Assembly (NCBI GenBank): GCA_965223125.1
Contig: OZ244984.1
Location: forward strand, 2,418,001 to 2,482,000
Reading direction: 5' to 3'
Origin: Pacificispira sp965223125
GTDB taxonomy: Bacteria; Pseudomonadota; Alphaproteobacteria; UBA8366; Aestuariispiraceae
DNA length: 64,000 bases
The notes under the pieces were generated by a model. It saw nothing but the letters and a program-made list of their open reading frames with translations. It was not told the origin of the DNA and searched no databases. A program made the translations under genes and the position numbers. The first letter of the stretch is position 1. Each line of letters opens with the position of its first letter. This document shows, one piece after another, positions 36,624-46,600 of this stretch.

Positions 36624-37724
36624 CTACGGCGTCAATCCTCGCACCAGACTGGCGGCTTCCAGCGGGACGAAGCCGTAATGTTTCAGCCAGCGGATATCGG
36701 CGTCGAAGAAGGTGCGCAGGTCGGGAATGCCGTATTTCAGCATCGCGATCCGCTCGATCCCCATGCCGAAGGCGAAGCCCTGGTATTCGTCCGGATCAAT
36801 GCCGGACATTGTCAGTACCTTCGGATTGACCATGCCGCAGCCCAGGATTTCCAGCCAGCCGTCGCCATGTCCGATGGTCAGTTCGCCGCCCTTGCGCGAA
36901 CAGCCGATATCGACCTCCGCAGAAGGTTCGGTGAAGGGAAAATAGCTGGGGCGGAAACGCAGCGGAACATCGTCCACCTCGAAATAGGCGGAGCAGAAAT
37001 CCTGCAACACGCCTTTCAGATGACCGAAATGGGTCTTCTTGTCGATCACCAGCCCTTCGACCTGATGGAACATCGGCGTATGGGTCATGTCGCTGTCGGA
37101 GCGATAGGTGCGACCCGGCGCGATGATCCGGATCGGCGGCTTCTGCGCCTCCATGGTGCGGACCTGCACCGGGGAGGTATGGGTGCGCAGCACGGTGGAC
37201 ATATCAACCCCGCCCTGACCATTGGCCATATAGAAAGTGTCATGCATCTGGCGCGCGGGATGTTCCGGCGGCATGTTCAGGGCTGTGAAATTGTAATAGT
37301 CGCTTTCAATATCCGGCCCTTCGGCGACCGCGAATCCCATTTCACCGAAGATCGCGATGATCTCGTCCAGAGTCTGGCTGATCGGATGCAGGCGGCCCAT
37401 TGTTTCGGGACGGGCGGGCAGCGAGACATCGACCCGGTCCCCGGCGAGTTTAGCATTCAACGCTTCGCGCTCCAGGATCGCGCGTCGGGCTTCGATGGCA
37501 TCGGCCACCCGGTCCTTCAGGGCATTCAGGGCCTGACCAGCCTGTTTGCGCGCTTCGGGGTCGAGACCGCCCAACTGTTTCATCTGTTCGGTGATACGGC
37601 CCTTCTTGCCCAGGGCCTCGATACGGACGTCGTCCAGGATTTTCAGGTCCGCCGCCGCATCGACCCGCGCCAGAAGGTCCATCGCAAGGGAATCGGAATC
37701 ACCTGTCATCGTATCGCCCGTCAT
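36624..37724 (-). CDS. pheS: Phenylalanyl-tRNA synthetase alpha subunit
   Basis: The catalytic alpha chain of the alpha2-beta2 enzyme, 366 residues. The N-terminal coiled coil (about 10-95) is followed by the class II core: motif 2 region TYRSDSDMTHTPMFHQVEG, and PSAEVDIGCSRKGG, GCGMVNPKVL and motif 3 FAFGMGIERIAMLKYGI. It lies downstream of rpmI and rplT, as usual. The beta gene pheT, normally next, is missing: the decayed two-component genes lie there instead, 24 bases past the stop. A terminator-like hairpin precedes pheS. Confidence 0.95.
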   Translation of the reverse strand: MTGDTMTGDSDSLAMDLLARVDAAADLKILDDVRIEALGKKGRITEQMKQLGGLDPEARKQAGQALNALKDRVADAIEARRAILEREALNAKLAGDRVDVSLPARPETMGRLHPISQTLDEIIAIFGEMGFAVAEGPDIESDYYNFTALNMPPEHPARQMHDTFYMANGQGGVDMSTVLRTHTSPVQVRTMEAQKPPIRIIAPGRTYRSDSDMTHTPMFHQVEGLVIDKKTHFGHLKGVLQDFCSAYFEVDDVPLRFRPSYFPFTEPSAEVDIGCSRKGGELTIGHGDGWLEILGCGMVNPKVLTMSGIDPDEYQGFAFGMGIERIAMLKYGIPDLRTFFDADIRWLKHYGFVPLEAASLVRGLTP

Positions 37725-37761
37725 CGTGTCATCCGTTCCGGACCCCTATGGTCCTGACAAG

Positions 37762-37817
37762 AAAAACGCCGACCCTCACATGCACCCTCGTTGGACGAGG
37801 GGAGGAGAGCCGGCGTT
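37762..37817 (-). terminator. Intrinsic terminator/attenuator between rplT and pheS
   Basis: On the minus strand an AACGCCG/CGGCGTT outer stem encloses a CCCTCG/CGAGGG inner hairpin and is followed by TTTTTCTT. It lies between rplT and pheS, so it can either end the rpmI-rplT transcript or attenuate pheS. A short minus-strand frame runs across it but has no phenylalanine run, so a classical PheL-type leader peptide is not supported. Confidence 0.75.
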
Positions 37818-37877
37818 CTGCAGATATTCCCGCCGTATCCGGTCCTAACCATGGAGACCGGATCGACGTTTGCCCGC

Positions 37878-38249
37878 TCAACTCGCGGCGAGGGCCTGCT
37901 GAGCCCGGCCGACCAGGGCCTTGAAGGCCTCCGGATCGTGCACCGCGATATCGGCCAGAACCTTGCGGTCCAGCTCGATATCCGCCTTGTTCAGGCCGTC
38001 CATGAACCGGGCATAGGTCATCGTGTGTTCCGTCGCGTCGCGCACCGCCGCATTGATGCGCTGGATCCAGAGCTTGCGGAATTCCCGTTTGCGGACGCGC
38101 CGGTCGCGATAGGCATACTGGCCGGCCTTCTCCACTGCCTGGACGGCGGTGCGGAAAGTATTCTTGCGCCGGCCGCGGTAACCCTCGGCCTGCTTGATGA
38201 CTTTTCTGTGCTTTGCGTGGGTGGTCGTACCCCGTTTTACGCGTGCCAT
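37878..38249 (-). CDS. rplT: Ribosomal protein L20
   Basis: Large-subunit assembly protein of 123 residues. The start ARVKRGTTTHAKHRKVIKQA and the stretch AYRDRRVRKREFRKLWIQRI are invariant features. It lies 51 bases downstream of rpmI on the same strand. In the usual infC-rpmI-rplT order it is autoregulated; infC is not adjacent here. Confidence 0.97.
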   Translation of the reverse strand: MARVKRGTTTHAKHRKVIKQAEGYRGRRKNTFRTAVQAVEKAGQYAYRDRRVRKREFRKLWIQRINAAVRDATEHTMTYARFMDGLNKADIELDRKVLADIAVHDPEAFKALVGRAQQALAAS

Positions 38250-38300
38250 GATGTGGCTCCTCGACTGTCGTGTCTCAATTCAGATGTAGGGAAAGAGCGG

Positions 38301-38501
38301 TTACTGGCCGCGCAGCCAGTTCCGTTTCACCACGGTCGCATCGGAGGCGCACATGATCTGCCCCCCGCGATTCTGCCGCTTCATCTGGGTCGGACGGTTC
38401 GAGGTATTGTGGCGCAGATAGGCGCTGTAGAAACGCACCTTGCCCGTGCCGGTAATCTTGAACCGCTTTTTTGCGGAACTCTTGGACTTGATCTTGGGCA
38501 T
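38301..38501 (-). CDS. rpmI: Ribosomal protein L35
   Basis: A 66-residue basic protein starting MPKIKSKSSAKKRFKITGTG, exactly as in other bacteria. The frame is open a further 105 bases upstream but only ATG 38501 fits the family. The gene directly upstream is an unrelated HAD phosphatase rather than infC. Confidence 0.96.
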   Translation of the reverse strand: MPKIKSKSSAKKRFKITGTGKVRFYSAYLRHNTSNRPTQMKRQNRGGQIMCASDATVVKRNWLRGQ

Positions 38502-38687
38502 TTTAAAACTCCATTTGCAGGGCGGATGACGGTGCCGAGGCACACGGATCAGAGCCGCTTCTTGATCAGGCGGCCGGGCATACCCATCGGGCCTGGAACG
38601 CGCCACTACATACCCGTAACCGAAATTGCGAGTGCGGGCTTATAGCCCCGCAGACCGGCCCTGACAAGACCTGTCGCATCACGGATG

Positions 38688-39443
38688 TCAGCCCCGTTCC
38701 AGCCCCGTTACCAGGTCGGTCAGCCAGACGGTCAGATTGTCGGTTTCATGATGCACATGCGGGCTGGAGGCACCATCGCCAGACCACGCATGGTCGGTCT
38801 TCACCCAGACCGTACGCATGCCCAGATCGGCGGGAACCTGAAGATTCTTCACGATATCCTCCACCATCACGGCACGGTTTGCGGTTACGCCATGGGCCGC
38901 GACCATGGCGTGATAGGGGGCGGCATTCGGCTTCGGAACATAGGCCGCCGCCCCAATATCGAAAATCCCGTCAAACCTCGCGGCGATACCCAGACGGTCC
39001 AGCACTGCCTCGGCATGGGCAACGGTGCCGTTGGTGAAGATCAGCTTGCGCCCCGGCAGGCGAGCCAGTGCCGAATCCAGGTCGGGATCGACTGGAACCG
39101 GGCTGTAGTCGATGTCATGCACGAAACCCAGGAAGGAAGCCGGTTCCACGGAATGATTGTCCATCAAGCCGCGCAAAGTGGTGCCGTAGTCACGGAAATA
39201 CTGTTTCTGGAGGGCCCGTGCCGCGTCATAGGAAATGCCGAGCAGTTCCGAGATATACCCTCCCATGCGGAGGTCTACCTGAGCGAAAAGATTGCATTCC
39301 GCCGGATAAAGCGTGTTGTCCAGGTCGAAGATCCAATCAACGGCCTCGCGAAGGCCCGGATCAGTCCAGGCCGGTTTCATCGGTGTATCGTTCATCGCCG
39401 CAGAATGGCTCAGCAGACGGGGATCGGCAATGCCGCTTGCCAT
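38688..39443 (-). CDS. HAD-family pyrimidine 5'-nucleotidase
   Basis: A HAD subfamily IA phosphatase of up to 251 residues, of the Sdt1/pyrimidine 5'-nucleotidase type. Motif I is WIFDLDNTLYPAECNLF, motif II KLIFTNGTVAHA, motif III near VPKPNAAPYH and motif IV VMVEDIVKNL. ATG 39443 or ATG 39395 could be the start; neither has a strong ribosome site. It probably dephosphorylates nucleoside monophosphates. It is divergent from the GGDEF gene. Confidence 0.88.
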   Translation of the reverse strand: MASGIADPRLLSHSAAMNDTPMKPAWTDPGLREAVDWIFDLDNTLYPAECNLFAQVDLRMGGYISELLGISYDAARALQKQYFRDYGTTLRGLMDNHSVEPASFLGFVHDIDYSPVPVDPDLDSALARLPGRKLIFTNGTVAHAEAVLDRLGIAARFDGIFDIGAAAYVPKPNAAPYHAMVAAHGVTANRAVMVEDIVKNLQVPADLGMRTVWVKTDHAWSGDGASSPHVHHETDNLTVWLTDLVTGLERG

Positions 39444-39513
39444 GATTTACACTTTATTCACTAATAATTGGTACATCGTATCAAGTAGGTTCATATATCA
39501 ATGGCGTATCGAA

Positions 39514-41217
39514 ATGACGATTCTGGGAAACCCGAAAGACATGACAGTTGCTGTGCCCCTGAAGAATCCAGATATATCTGTCTTGAGTGGAGCTTTCGAC
39601 AGCTATGCGGGACCGGTTCTCCGGCTGGAGGATGATGCGCATGTGACGGCACTCAACGAAGCAGGAATTCCTGTTGCCGAGAGCCTGAACGGTGAGATCG
39701 GTGTGCCCCTGATGCCTGCCGTGATCCAACTGGCAGTGAAGACCCGCAGCGAGGGCCGGGCGCGCAGCCGGACATTTACCCTTCCCGAAAGCGGACGTCA
39801 GGTCGAATTCATCATGCTGCCGCAAATGGATGGGTCGCAGTTGATGATCGGGCGCGATGCGACCCTGGAAATGAATATCCGCACCGCATTGGCGGAATCC
39901 CGGACTCGGTTCAAGGATCTGGTCGATGTCGCCGCCGATTTTGCCTGGGAAACCGACCGCGACGGGCTGATCTGTTATATCTCACCCCGTGGCGCACTTG
40001 GATACGCGCCAGAAGAATTGCTGGGAGAAGCCCCTACGACACTGCTGTTGGCCCCCGAAGCGGCACCGAATCCATTGCCATTCACGGCGGAGCGCACGGT
40101 GCGAAATGTCGAACTCTGGGTTCGGACCCGGAGTGGCGAAGCGGCCTGCATCCTGATTTCGGCCATGCCGATCCAGGGAAAGGACGGAATTCACACCGGT
40201 TCGCGTGGTATTGCCATCGACGTCACCCAGGAGCGTCATCGTCAGAGTGAACTGGCCCGCCTGAAAATTCGCGAAAGGTTGGTATCCTATATCGTCGATG
40301 CACTTCGAAATGAGGTAACGCCGACGGAAATGCTGCATTCCGCCGCGACCGCGCTGGGCCGCTCGACTTCGGCGGAATCCTGTCTGGTTCAGGTCCGTGA
40401 TCCGCATGGCAAACCGCTGGAATTCGTCGCTTTCGGCGCAGCACCGGATCCGGAAATCGCCAATGAGGTGATGGCCATGGTCGGGCATTCCGATACGGCA
40501 CTGGACGGTCATCTCGGGCGATATCGCTATCTTGGCATCGCCACTGGCTATGGCGGTACCCGGAACGGTGCGATCATACTTTGGCGGAACGAGAACGGCT
40601 CGAAATGGGATGAGGATGAACGTGCGCTACTGAAGGCAGTCGAGCCCCAGTTCGGCATCGTCTTCCGTCAGATTGCCGACCAGCATGAGTTGGAGCGCCT
40701 GTCGCGCACGGACGAATTGACCGCGCTGTGCAATCGGCGCGCCTTCATGGAAGACCTGTCGCGGGAAATGACGCGCTACGAGCGATACGGGGATGGCGGC
40801 GCGCTGCTTTTCGTCGATCTCGACAATTTCAAGCCGATCAACGATCAACTCGGCCATGAAAAAGGGGATGAAACCCTGAAAGCGATAGGCAGGATACTGA
40901 CCGGCAGTACCCGGCCTTATGATCTTGTCTGCCGGTTGGGCGGGGATGAATTCGCGGCCTGGCTGGAAGGGGCTGACAAGGAGATTGCCGAGGCGCGGGC
41001 CGAAAGCATTCTTGTGAAACTGGAACAATGGAAGGCAAAGAATCTGGATGCTTCCATGCGCTTTGGCATGTCCATCGGGATCGCGATGTTTGAGGCCGGT
41101 CATAGGGAGTCGGTTGACAGCCTGATCGCGAGAGCGGATTCGGCGATGTATGATGCAAAGAAGGATGGCAAGAACAGAATCGTTTTTGCCGATTCCCTTG
41201 ATTATAGTGGAGCGTGA
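39514..41217 (+). CDS. PAS-GGDEF diguanylate cyclase
   Basis: A soluble 567-residue c-di-GMP synthase. An N-terminal unassigned segment (residues about 1-125) is followed by a PAS domain (about 130-245, FAWETDRDGLICYISP), a GAF-like region (about 260-395) and a C-terminal GGDEF domain (about 405-560). The active-site motif GGDEF is intact (CRLGGDEFAAWL), with the usual DLDNFKPINDQLGHEKGDE upstream. An RxxD inhibitory site (RPYD) lies five residues before it, so product feedback is expected. ATG 39514 is the family-consistent start. It is followed 3 bases later by the DUF2336 gene. Confidence 0.92.
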   Translation: MTILGNPKDMTVAVPLKNPDISVLSGAFDSYAGPVLRLEDDAHVTALNEAGIPVAESLNGEIGVPLMPAVIQLAVKTRSEGRARSRTFTLPESGRQVEFIMLPQMDGSQLMIGRDATLEMNIRTALAESRTRFKDLVDVAADFAWETDRDGLICYISPRGALGYAPEELLGEAPTTLLLAPEAAPNPLPFTAERTVRNVELWVRTRSGEAACILISAMPIQGKDGIHTGSRGIAIDVTQERHRQSELARLKIRERLVSYIVDALRNEVTPTEMLHSAATALGRSTSAESCLVQVRDPHGKPLEFVAFGAAPDPEIANEVMAMVGHSDTALDGHLGRYRYLGIATGYGGTRNGAIILWRNENGSKWDEDERALLKAVEPQFGIVFRQIADQHELERLSRTDELTALCNRRAFMEDLSREMTRYERYGDGGALLFVDLDNFKPINDQLGHEKGDETLKAIGRILTGSTRPYDLVCRLGGDEFAAWLEGADKEIAEARAESILVKLEQWKAKNLDASMRFGMSIGIAMFEAGHRESVDSLIARADSAMYDAKKDGKNRIVFADSLDYSGA

Positions 41218-41220
41218 TGG

Positions 41221-42525
41221 ATGGGGGCGAGCCGGGCAGGTGAAGATGTTCGGGATCGTCTGATCTGGGCAGGGGATTGGCTGGCTGTGGCAAAGTATGA
41301 TGAACAGAAGCGCCGGGCGCGAGATCCGGACCCGACGGTCCGGGCCGAATTGGCGGCTTCGCCCGATACCTATCAGGAGATTCTTTATTTTCTGGCCGAG
41401 GATTCGGAGCCGGAGGTCCGTCGTCAGGTCGCCCTGAACGAGGGGGCGCCGCGCCAGGCGGATTTGCTGTTGACCCAGGATCGGGATGACGGAATCCGCA
41501 GCGATCTGGCTTCGAAGATCGCGCGGTTGACACCGGACATGACCGAGGATCGCCGGACCACCCTCTACAAGCTGACCGTTCAGGCGCTGGAAGCCCTGGC
41601 GGAAGATCAATTAGTCCGGGTGCGTGAAATCCTGTCCCATGCGCTCAAGGATGTTGCGAACGCTCCCCCCAGCGTGATCCTGACCCTGGCCCGGGACAGA
41701 TCCCTGACCGTATCAAGCCCAATCCTTGAATTCTCTCCGGTCCTGTCGGATTCGGATCTGCTGGAGATCATCCGTTCCGGTCCGATCCAGGGCGCGATGA
41801 ATGCCATCGGCAAGCGCAGGGAACTGGCCGAGACCGTATCCGATGCCATTGCCCGCGCCGGGGATGGCGAAGCGATTGCCACGCTGTTGACCAACAGCAG
41901 TGCACAGATCCGGGAAGATACGCTGGATTTCATTATCGAGCGGGCTCCGGATCAGGCTTCCTGGCACGAACCCCTGGCGATGCGCCCAAAACTGTCACCC
42001 CGTGCCATTCAACGGATTGCCAGCTTCGTGGCGATGAACTTGCTCGACCGGATGCAGAAGCGCCTTGATCTCGACGATGCCACCATGGTCGCAGTCGCGG
42101 AAGTGGTTGAAAAGCGTCTGGCCACCGATACGCAAAAGAAACTCGCCGAGCCGGACTGGGCGGAAAAGGACGACATGGAGGAAACGATAGAGCGCCTTTA
42201 CAAGAGTGGTGGGTTGACCGGGAGCGCGCTTGAACGGGCGCTGTCCCAGGGTGAGAAACGGTTTGTTCTGAAAGCCCTGGCAAAGCTTGGTGGTATCGAA
42301 TCCACGACCGTCAACCGCATCATTGCCAATGGCAGCGCAAAGGCCATTGTCGCGCTGGCCTGGAAGGCCGGGCTGAAACCGCATTTCGCCTCGCAGCTTC
42401 AATCGCAACTGGTCGGTTTAAGCCCCCGTGACATGATCCGTCTGGAAGAGGACAAATGGCCAATGAGCCAGGATGCCATGCAATGGCAGATCGACTTTCA
42501 TGCCGAGGCCCAGGGCGTTCTTTAA
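41221..42525 (+). CDS. DUF2336 protein
   Basis: A 434-residue all-helical protein of the DUF2336 family, which is largely confined to alphaproteobacteria. HEAT-like repeats are seen near the N-terminus (DPDPTVRAELAASPDTYQEI, EDSEPEVRRQVALNEGAPRQ) and the core includes LSPRAIQRIASFVAMNLLDR. A GGAG sits 8 bases before the ATG. It starts 3 bases after the diguanylate cyclase, so the two are probably cotranscribed and may share a c-di-GMP pathway. Its molecular role is not known to me. Confidence 0.85.
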   Translation: MGASRAGEDVRDRLIWAGDWLAVAKYDEQKRRARDPDPTVRAELAASPDTYQEILYFLAEDSEPEVRRQVALNEGAPRQADLLLTQDRDDGIRSDLASKIARLTPDMTEDRRTTLYKLTVQALEALAEDQLVRVREILSHALKDVANAPPSVILTLARDRSLTVSSPILEFSPVLSDSDLLEIIRSGPIQGAMNAIGKRRELAETVSDAIARAGDGEAIATLLTNSSAQIREDTLDFIIERAPDQASWHEPLAMRPKLSPRAIQRIASFVAMNLLDRMQKRLDLDDATMVAVAEVVEKRLATDTQKKLAEPDWAEKDDMEETIERLYKSGGLTGSALERALSQGEKRFVLKALAKLGGIESTTVNRIIANGSAKAIVALAWKAGLKPHFASQLQSQLVGLSPRDMIRLEEDKWPMSQDAMQWQIDFHAEAQGVL

Positions 42526-42564
42526 ATTCTGTTTCATCCACTAACCAATATAGAGAGTCCGGGA

Positions 42565-43422
42565 TCAATCTCCTCGCCGATCACGACGACGTGTCGGGTT
42601 GCGGGACAGGCGTTGATGCCAACCTTCAATCTGTTCGTTCGTGGCCGTTCGGGTCGTGATGTCGAAACCACCTTGGACCATGATATTGGTTGGATCATCG
42701 GCGATGTCGACATGAGGCGACGCAAGATAGTGACCGATCTCGTGCATGGCGGTTTTGGCCATGTTGTTGATCGGGCGGAGAGGCCCCGCCGCGCCGCCGG
42801 TTCTGTAGGCGACGATGGTCACCTTCCCGAACCAGGGAAATTTACCCATGCCGGTGGTGCCGCCATTATCGAACGAATTGACGAAGATCATGTCGATTTC
42901 CCGCCGGTTTTTCCAGAGTGGAGGGAAGCGCAGGGTTTCGGCGATGCTCAGATCGAATTTTCTGTTGTCGGTGCGCTGATTGATCTGCGCCACGTTGACC
43001 TGCAACAATGTTTGCTCGCTCGTCAGGAAGCCATTCATCAGCGTTGCAATCTGGGCAACATCCGCCTGACAAGCGGCGATGCCAGCCCTGCCACCGGGTA
43101 ATGTCCCATCACTGCGACTGACAATGGTGACGTTCAGATTGAGAAAGAAGGGTGTGACCCGTACCGACGTGATGCCATTTCGGTAACCCCGCTTGCCTCC
43201 CGAACCGGGTGCGCCGAGATTGTCGATTGAATTCGCGCCGCGCCTGAACATCACGCCGCCGCGCCAATCCCGATTGCGGCACAACAGCACGGCATCATTG
43301 GCATCCATGGTCATGGAGGACGGATTCCGCCCGATAGGAACTTGTCGAAGATCATCTTGGTCTGTGGCGATGTCGATGGGTGTCCCCTGGAACTGGATAC
43401 GTTCGAACAAGGTAATCGTCAT
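42565..43422 (-). CDS. Crystallin-like / metzincin-like metallopeptidase
   Basis: A 285-residue protein starting at ATG 43422, with GGGAGG 5 bases upstream. Residues about 1-92 have the pattern of a beta/gamma-crystallin domain: ITLFERIQFQGTPIDI, then LLCRNRDWRGGVMFRRG and GKRGYRNGITSVRV. Residues about 95-285 are a metzincin-like catalytic region with HEIGHYLASPH. This matches HExxHxxGxxH except that the conserved Gly is Ala. A following NIMVQGG may be the Met-turn. No signal peptide is visible. The upstream 180 bp (43423-43602) are AT-rich, unlike the neighbourhood, suggesting transfer. The family is not one I can name. Confidence 0.75.
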   Translation of the reverse strand: MTITLFERIQFQGTPIDIATDQDDLRQVPIGRNPSSMTMDANDAVLLCRNRDWRGGVMFRRGANSIDNLGAPGSGGKRGYRNGITSVRVTPFFLNLNVTIVSRSDGTLPGGRAGIAACQADVAQIATLMNGFLTSEQTLLQVNVAQINQRTDNRKFDLSIAETLRFPPLWKNRREIDMIFVNSFDNGGTTGMGKFPWFGKVTIVAYRTGGAAGPLRPINNMAKTAMHEIGHYLASPHVDIADDPTNIMVQGGFDITTRTATNEQIEGWHQRLSRNPTRRRDRRGD

Positions 43423-43602
43423 TTCAGCCTCCCGTTGCGAATGACCAATGCGTCGTTCCTGATTGTGGAACACTCCCATTATACCCTATATTCGATCTAT
43501 ACGGGAAAAATCATGCATAGAAAATTTTGCAGAGCAACATACCTGCGGGACCGAAGCGCTGGCGGGAAATTGTGGTCATGATTCAGAACGGTCCTCGGGC
43601 TG

Positions 43603-46600
43603 CTATTCAATCACCGCCAGTAGATCCTTTGCATCGACCTGGGTTCCGGCCTTAATCGCAAGTCGCTTGACGGTCCCGGCCCTGGTCGCGGTGATGGAGG
43701 TCTCCATCTTCATTGCTTCCAGTGTCATCAGGACGTCTCCAATCCGTACCGACTTGCCTTCGACAGTCGCGACGGTCGCGACCACGCCGGGCATCGGGGC
43801 CGGGATATGGGCAGGATTTGCCATATCGGCCTTTTCGTTTGCAGGCGCAGTCGGTGCGACGGCCCTGTCGGCGATGCGGATAACGCGGGGTTGGCCGTTC
43901 AACTCGAAAAAGACCTCGCGCTCCCCTTTCTGGTCGGCTTCCCCCACGGTCATTAGGCGGATCACCAGTGTCTTTCCCGGGTCAAGGTCGACCGCGATTT
44001 CCTCGCCTGGCTTCATGCCATAGAAGAATGTCGGTGTCGGCAGCACGTCCAGACGCCCATAATCACGGCGGTGTTTCGCATAATCGGCGAAGACCTTCGG
44101 ATACATGATGTGGGAGGCCAGTTCCATATCACCGACATGGCGCTGGGCCGCCTTTTGCGCCTTTGATCGTTCTGCGACGAAATCGACCGGTGACAGATGC
44201 TTGCCGGGGCGGTCCGTGATCGGCACCGTCCCTTTCAGTGCTTTTTTCTGCACCGCTTCGGGCCAGCCGCCCGGCGGTTGACCCAGGTCGCCCCGCAGCA
44301 TCGCGACGACGGAATCCGGGAAGGCGATGTCGATATCGGGATCGATCACGTCTTCCGGCGAGACCCCGCTGGAGACCATATAGAGCGCCATATCGCCGAC
44401 GACCTTGGAGGAGGGTGTCACCTTCACGATATCGCCGAACAGCCGGTTCACCTCGGCATACATCCGCGCGACTTCGTGCCAGCGTTCAGCAAGACCCAGG
44501 GCGCGGGCCTGTTCCTTCAGATTGGTGAACTGGCCCCCCGGCATTTCGTGCAGATAGACCTCCGACGCGCCGGAACGCAGATCGGGTTCAAAGGCGGCGT
44601 ATTTGACGCGCACCGCTTCCCAATAATCGGAGAAGGTACGGATCGTCGCCGGATCAAGCCCGGTCGCGCGTTCCCCGTCATTCAGCGCCATGACGATGGA
44701 ACCCAGATTTGGTTGAGAGGTGAGGCCGGAGAAACTGTCCATCGCCGCATCCACGGCATCCACTCCCGCCTCACAGGCAGCCAGAACCGTCGCCGCCGCG
44801 ATGCCCGACGTGTCATGGGTGTGGAAATGGATCGGCAGGCCTGTCTCCTCCTTGAGCGCCTTGACCAGTACCCGGATCTGGGCCGGGCGGCAGAGTCCGG
44901 CCATGTCCTTGATTCCCAGGATATGCGCGCCGTGGGATTTCAACTCCCGACCCAGCTTCACGTAATAATCAAGATCGTATTTCGGGCGCGTCTCGTCGAA
45001 CAGATCGCCGGTATAGCAGATCGCCGCTTCACAGAGCCGGTCGGTCTTCAGCACCGCCTCCATCGCGACTTTCATGTTCTCGGCCCAGTTCAGGCTGTCG
45101 AAGACACGGAAGACATCCATCCCGGCATCTGCGGCCTTCTGGACGAAATACTGCACGGCATTGTCGGGATAATTCGTATAGCCGACCGCGTTGGAGGCAC
45201 GCAGCAGCATCTGCAGCAGGATATTGGGCACCCGTTCGCGGATGTCGATCAGTCGGTCCCAGGGGTCTTCCTTCAGGAAGCGCATCGCGACATCGAAAGT
45301 CGCCCCGCCCCAGCATTCAAGAGAGAAAAGCTCTGGCAGCCGCCTGGCATAGGCGTCGGACACCTTCACCATGTCATAGCTGCGCATCCGGGTTGCCAGC
45401 AGCGACTGGTGGCCGTCGCGCATTGTCGTATCGGTTATCAGCACCCGTTTCTGTGCCAGCATCCAGTCGCGGAATCCCTCGGGCCCGCGCTCGTCCAGAA
45501 TCTGTTTCGTCCCCTTGGGCGGTGCGCCATAGACGGTGATCGGCACGACGGGGCGATGGGCATGGGCAGGCGGCTTTGGCCTTCCGGCAACCTCGGGATT
45601 TCCATTCACCGTCACATCGGCGATGAAGCGCAACAGCTTTGTCGCCCGATCCCGGCGGCGGGGGAAGTGGAACAGCGACGGGGTGGTGTCGATGAATCGC
45701 GTCGTGATATCGCCGGTCACGAAATCCGGATGGTTGATCACGTTTTCCAGAAAGGCGAGATTGGTTGCCACGCCCCGGATGCGGAATTCCTTGATCGCCC
45801 GGTCCATCCGGCGCACGGCGGCTTCCTTGGTGGCGGCACGGGCCGTCACCTTCTCCAGCAGACTGTCATAATAGCGGGTGATGACCGCGCCGGAATAGGC
45901 GGTGCCACCATCCAGCCGAATACCAAAACCGGTCGCGCCGCGATAGGCGGTGATGCGTCCGTAATCCGGGGTGAAATTGTTTTCCGGGTCTTCGGTCGTC
46001 ACCCGGCATTGCAGGGCATGGCCGATCAGGCGGATCTCCGATTGCGGCGGCACGCCGGTTTCGTCCTCCACCCCGATCCGTCCGCCAAGCGCGATCAGAA
46101 TCTGTGCCTTGACGATATCGATTCCAGTGACTTCCTCGGTCACCGTATGCTCAACCTGGATGCGCGGATTGACCTCGATGAAATAGAAATCCCCGGTATC
46201 GGAATCCATCAGGAATTCGACTGTGCCCGCCCCGACATACCCGGCCTCACGGCAGAGTTTCAGGGCTGACTGACAGATACGCTCCCGCGTTGCCGTATCC
46301 AGATAGGGGGCGGGCGCACGCTCCACGACCTTCTGGTTGCGGCGCTGGACGGTACAGTCGCGCTCGAACAGATGCACCAGATTGCCATGACTGTCGCCCA
46401 GAATCTGGACTTCGACATGGCGTGCGCGCTGAACCAGTTTCTCCAGATAGACTTCGCCATTGCCGAAGGCCGCTTCGGCTTCCCGCCGACCGGCATTCAC
46501 CTGCTCGGCTAGCTTCGACGCATCCTCGATCACCCGCATGCCGCGCCCGCCGCCGCCCCAGCTTGCCTTCAGCATCACCGGATAGCCGACTTCTTCCGCC

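Noticed and set aside
39313..39513. Upstream extension of the GGDEF gene
   Set aside because: It overlaps the divergent HAD gene, and the residues are low-complexity shadow of that gene.
44197..46269. A 690-residue antisense frame opposite pyc
   Set aside because: Composition is His/Arg/Gly-rich shadow coding with no motifs; pyruvate carboxylase on the other strand is certain.
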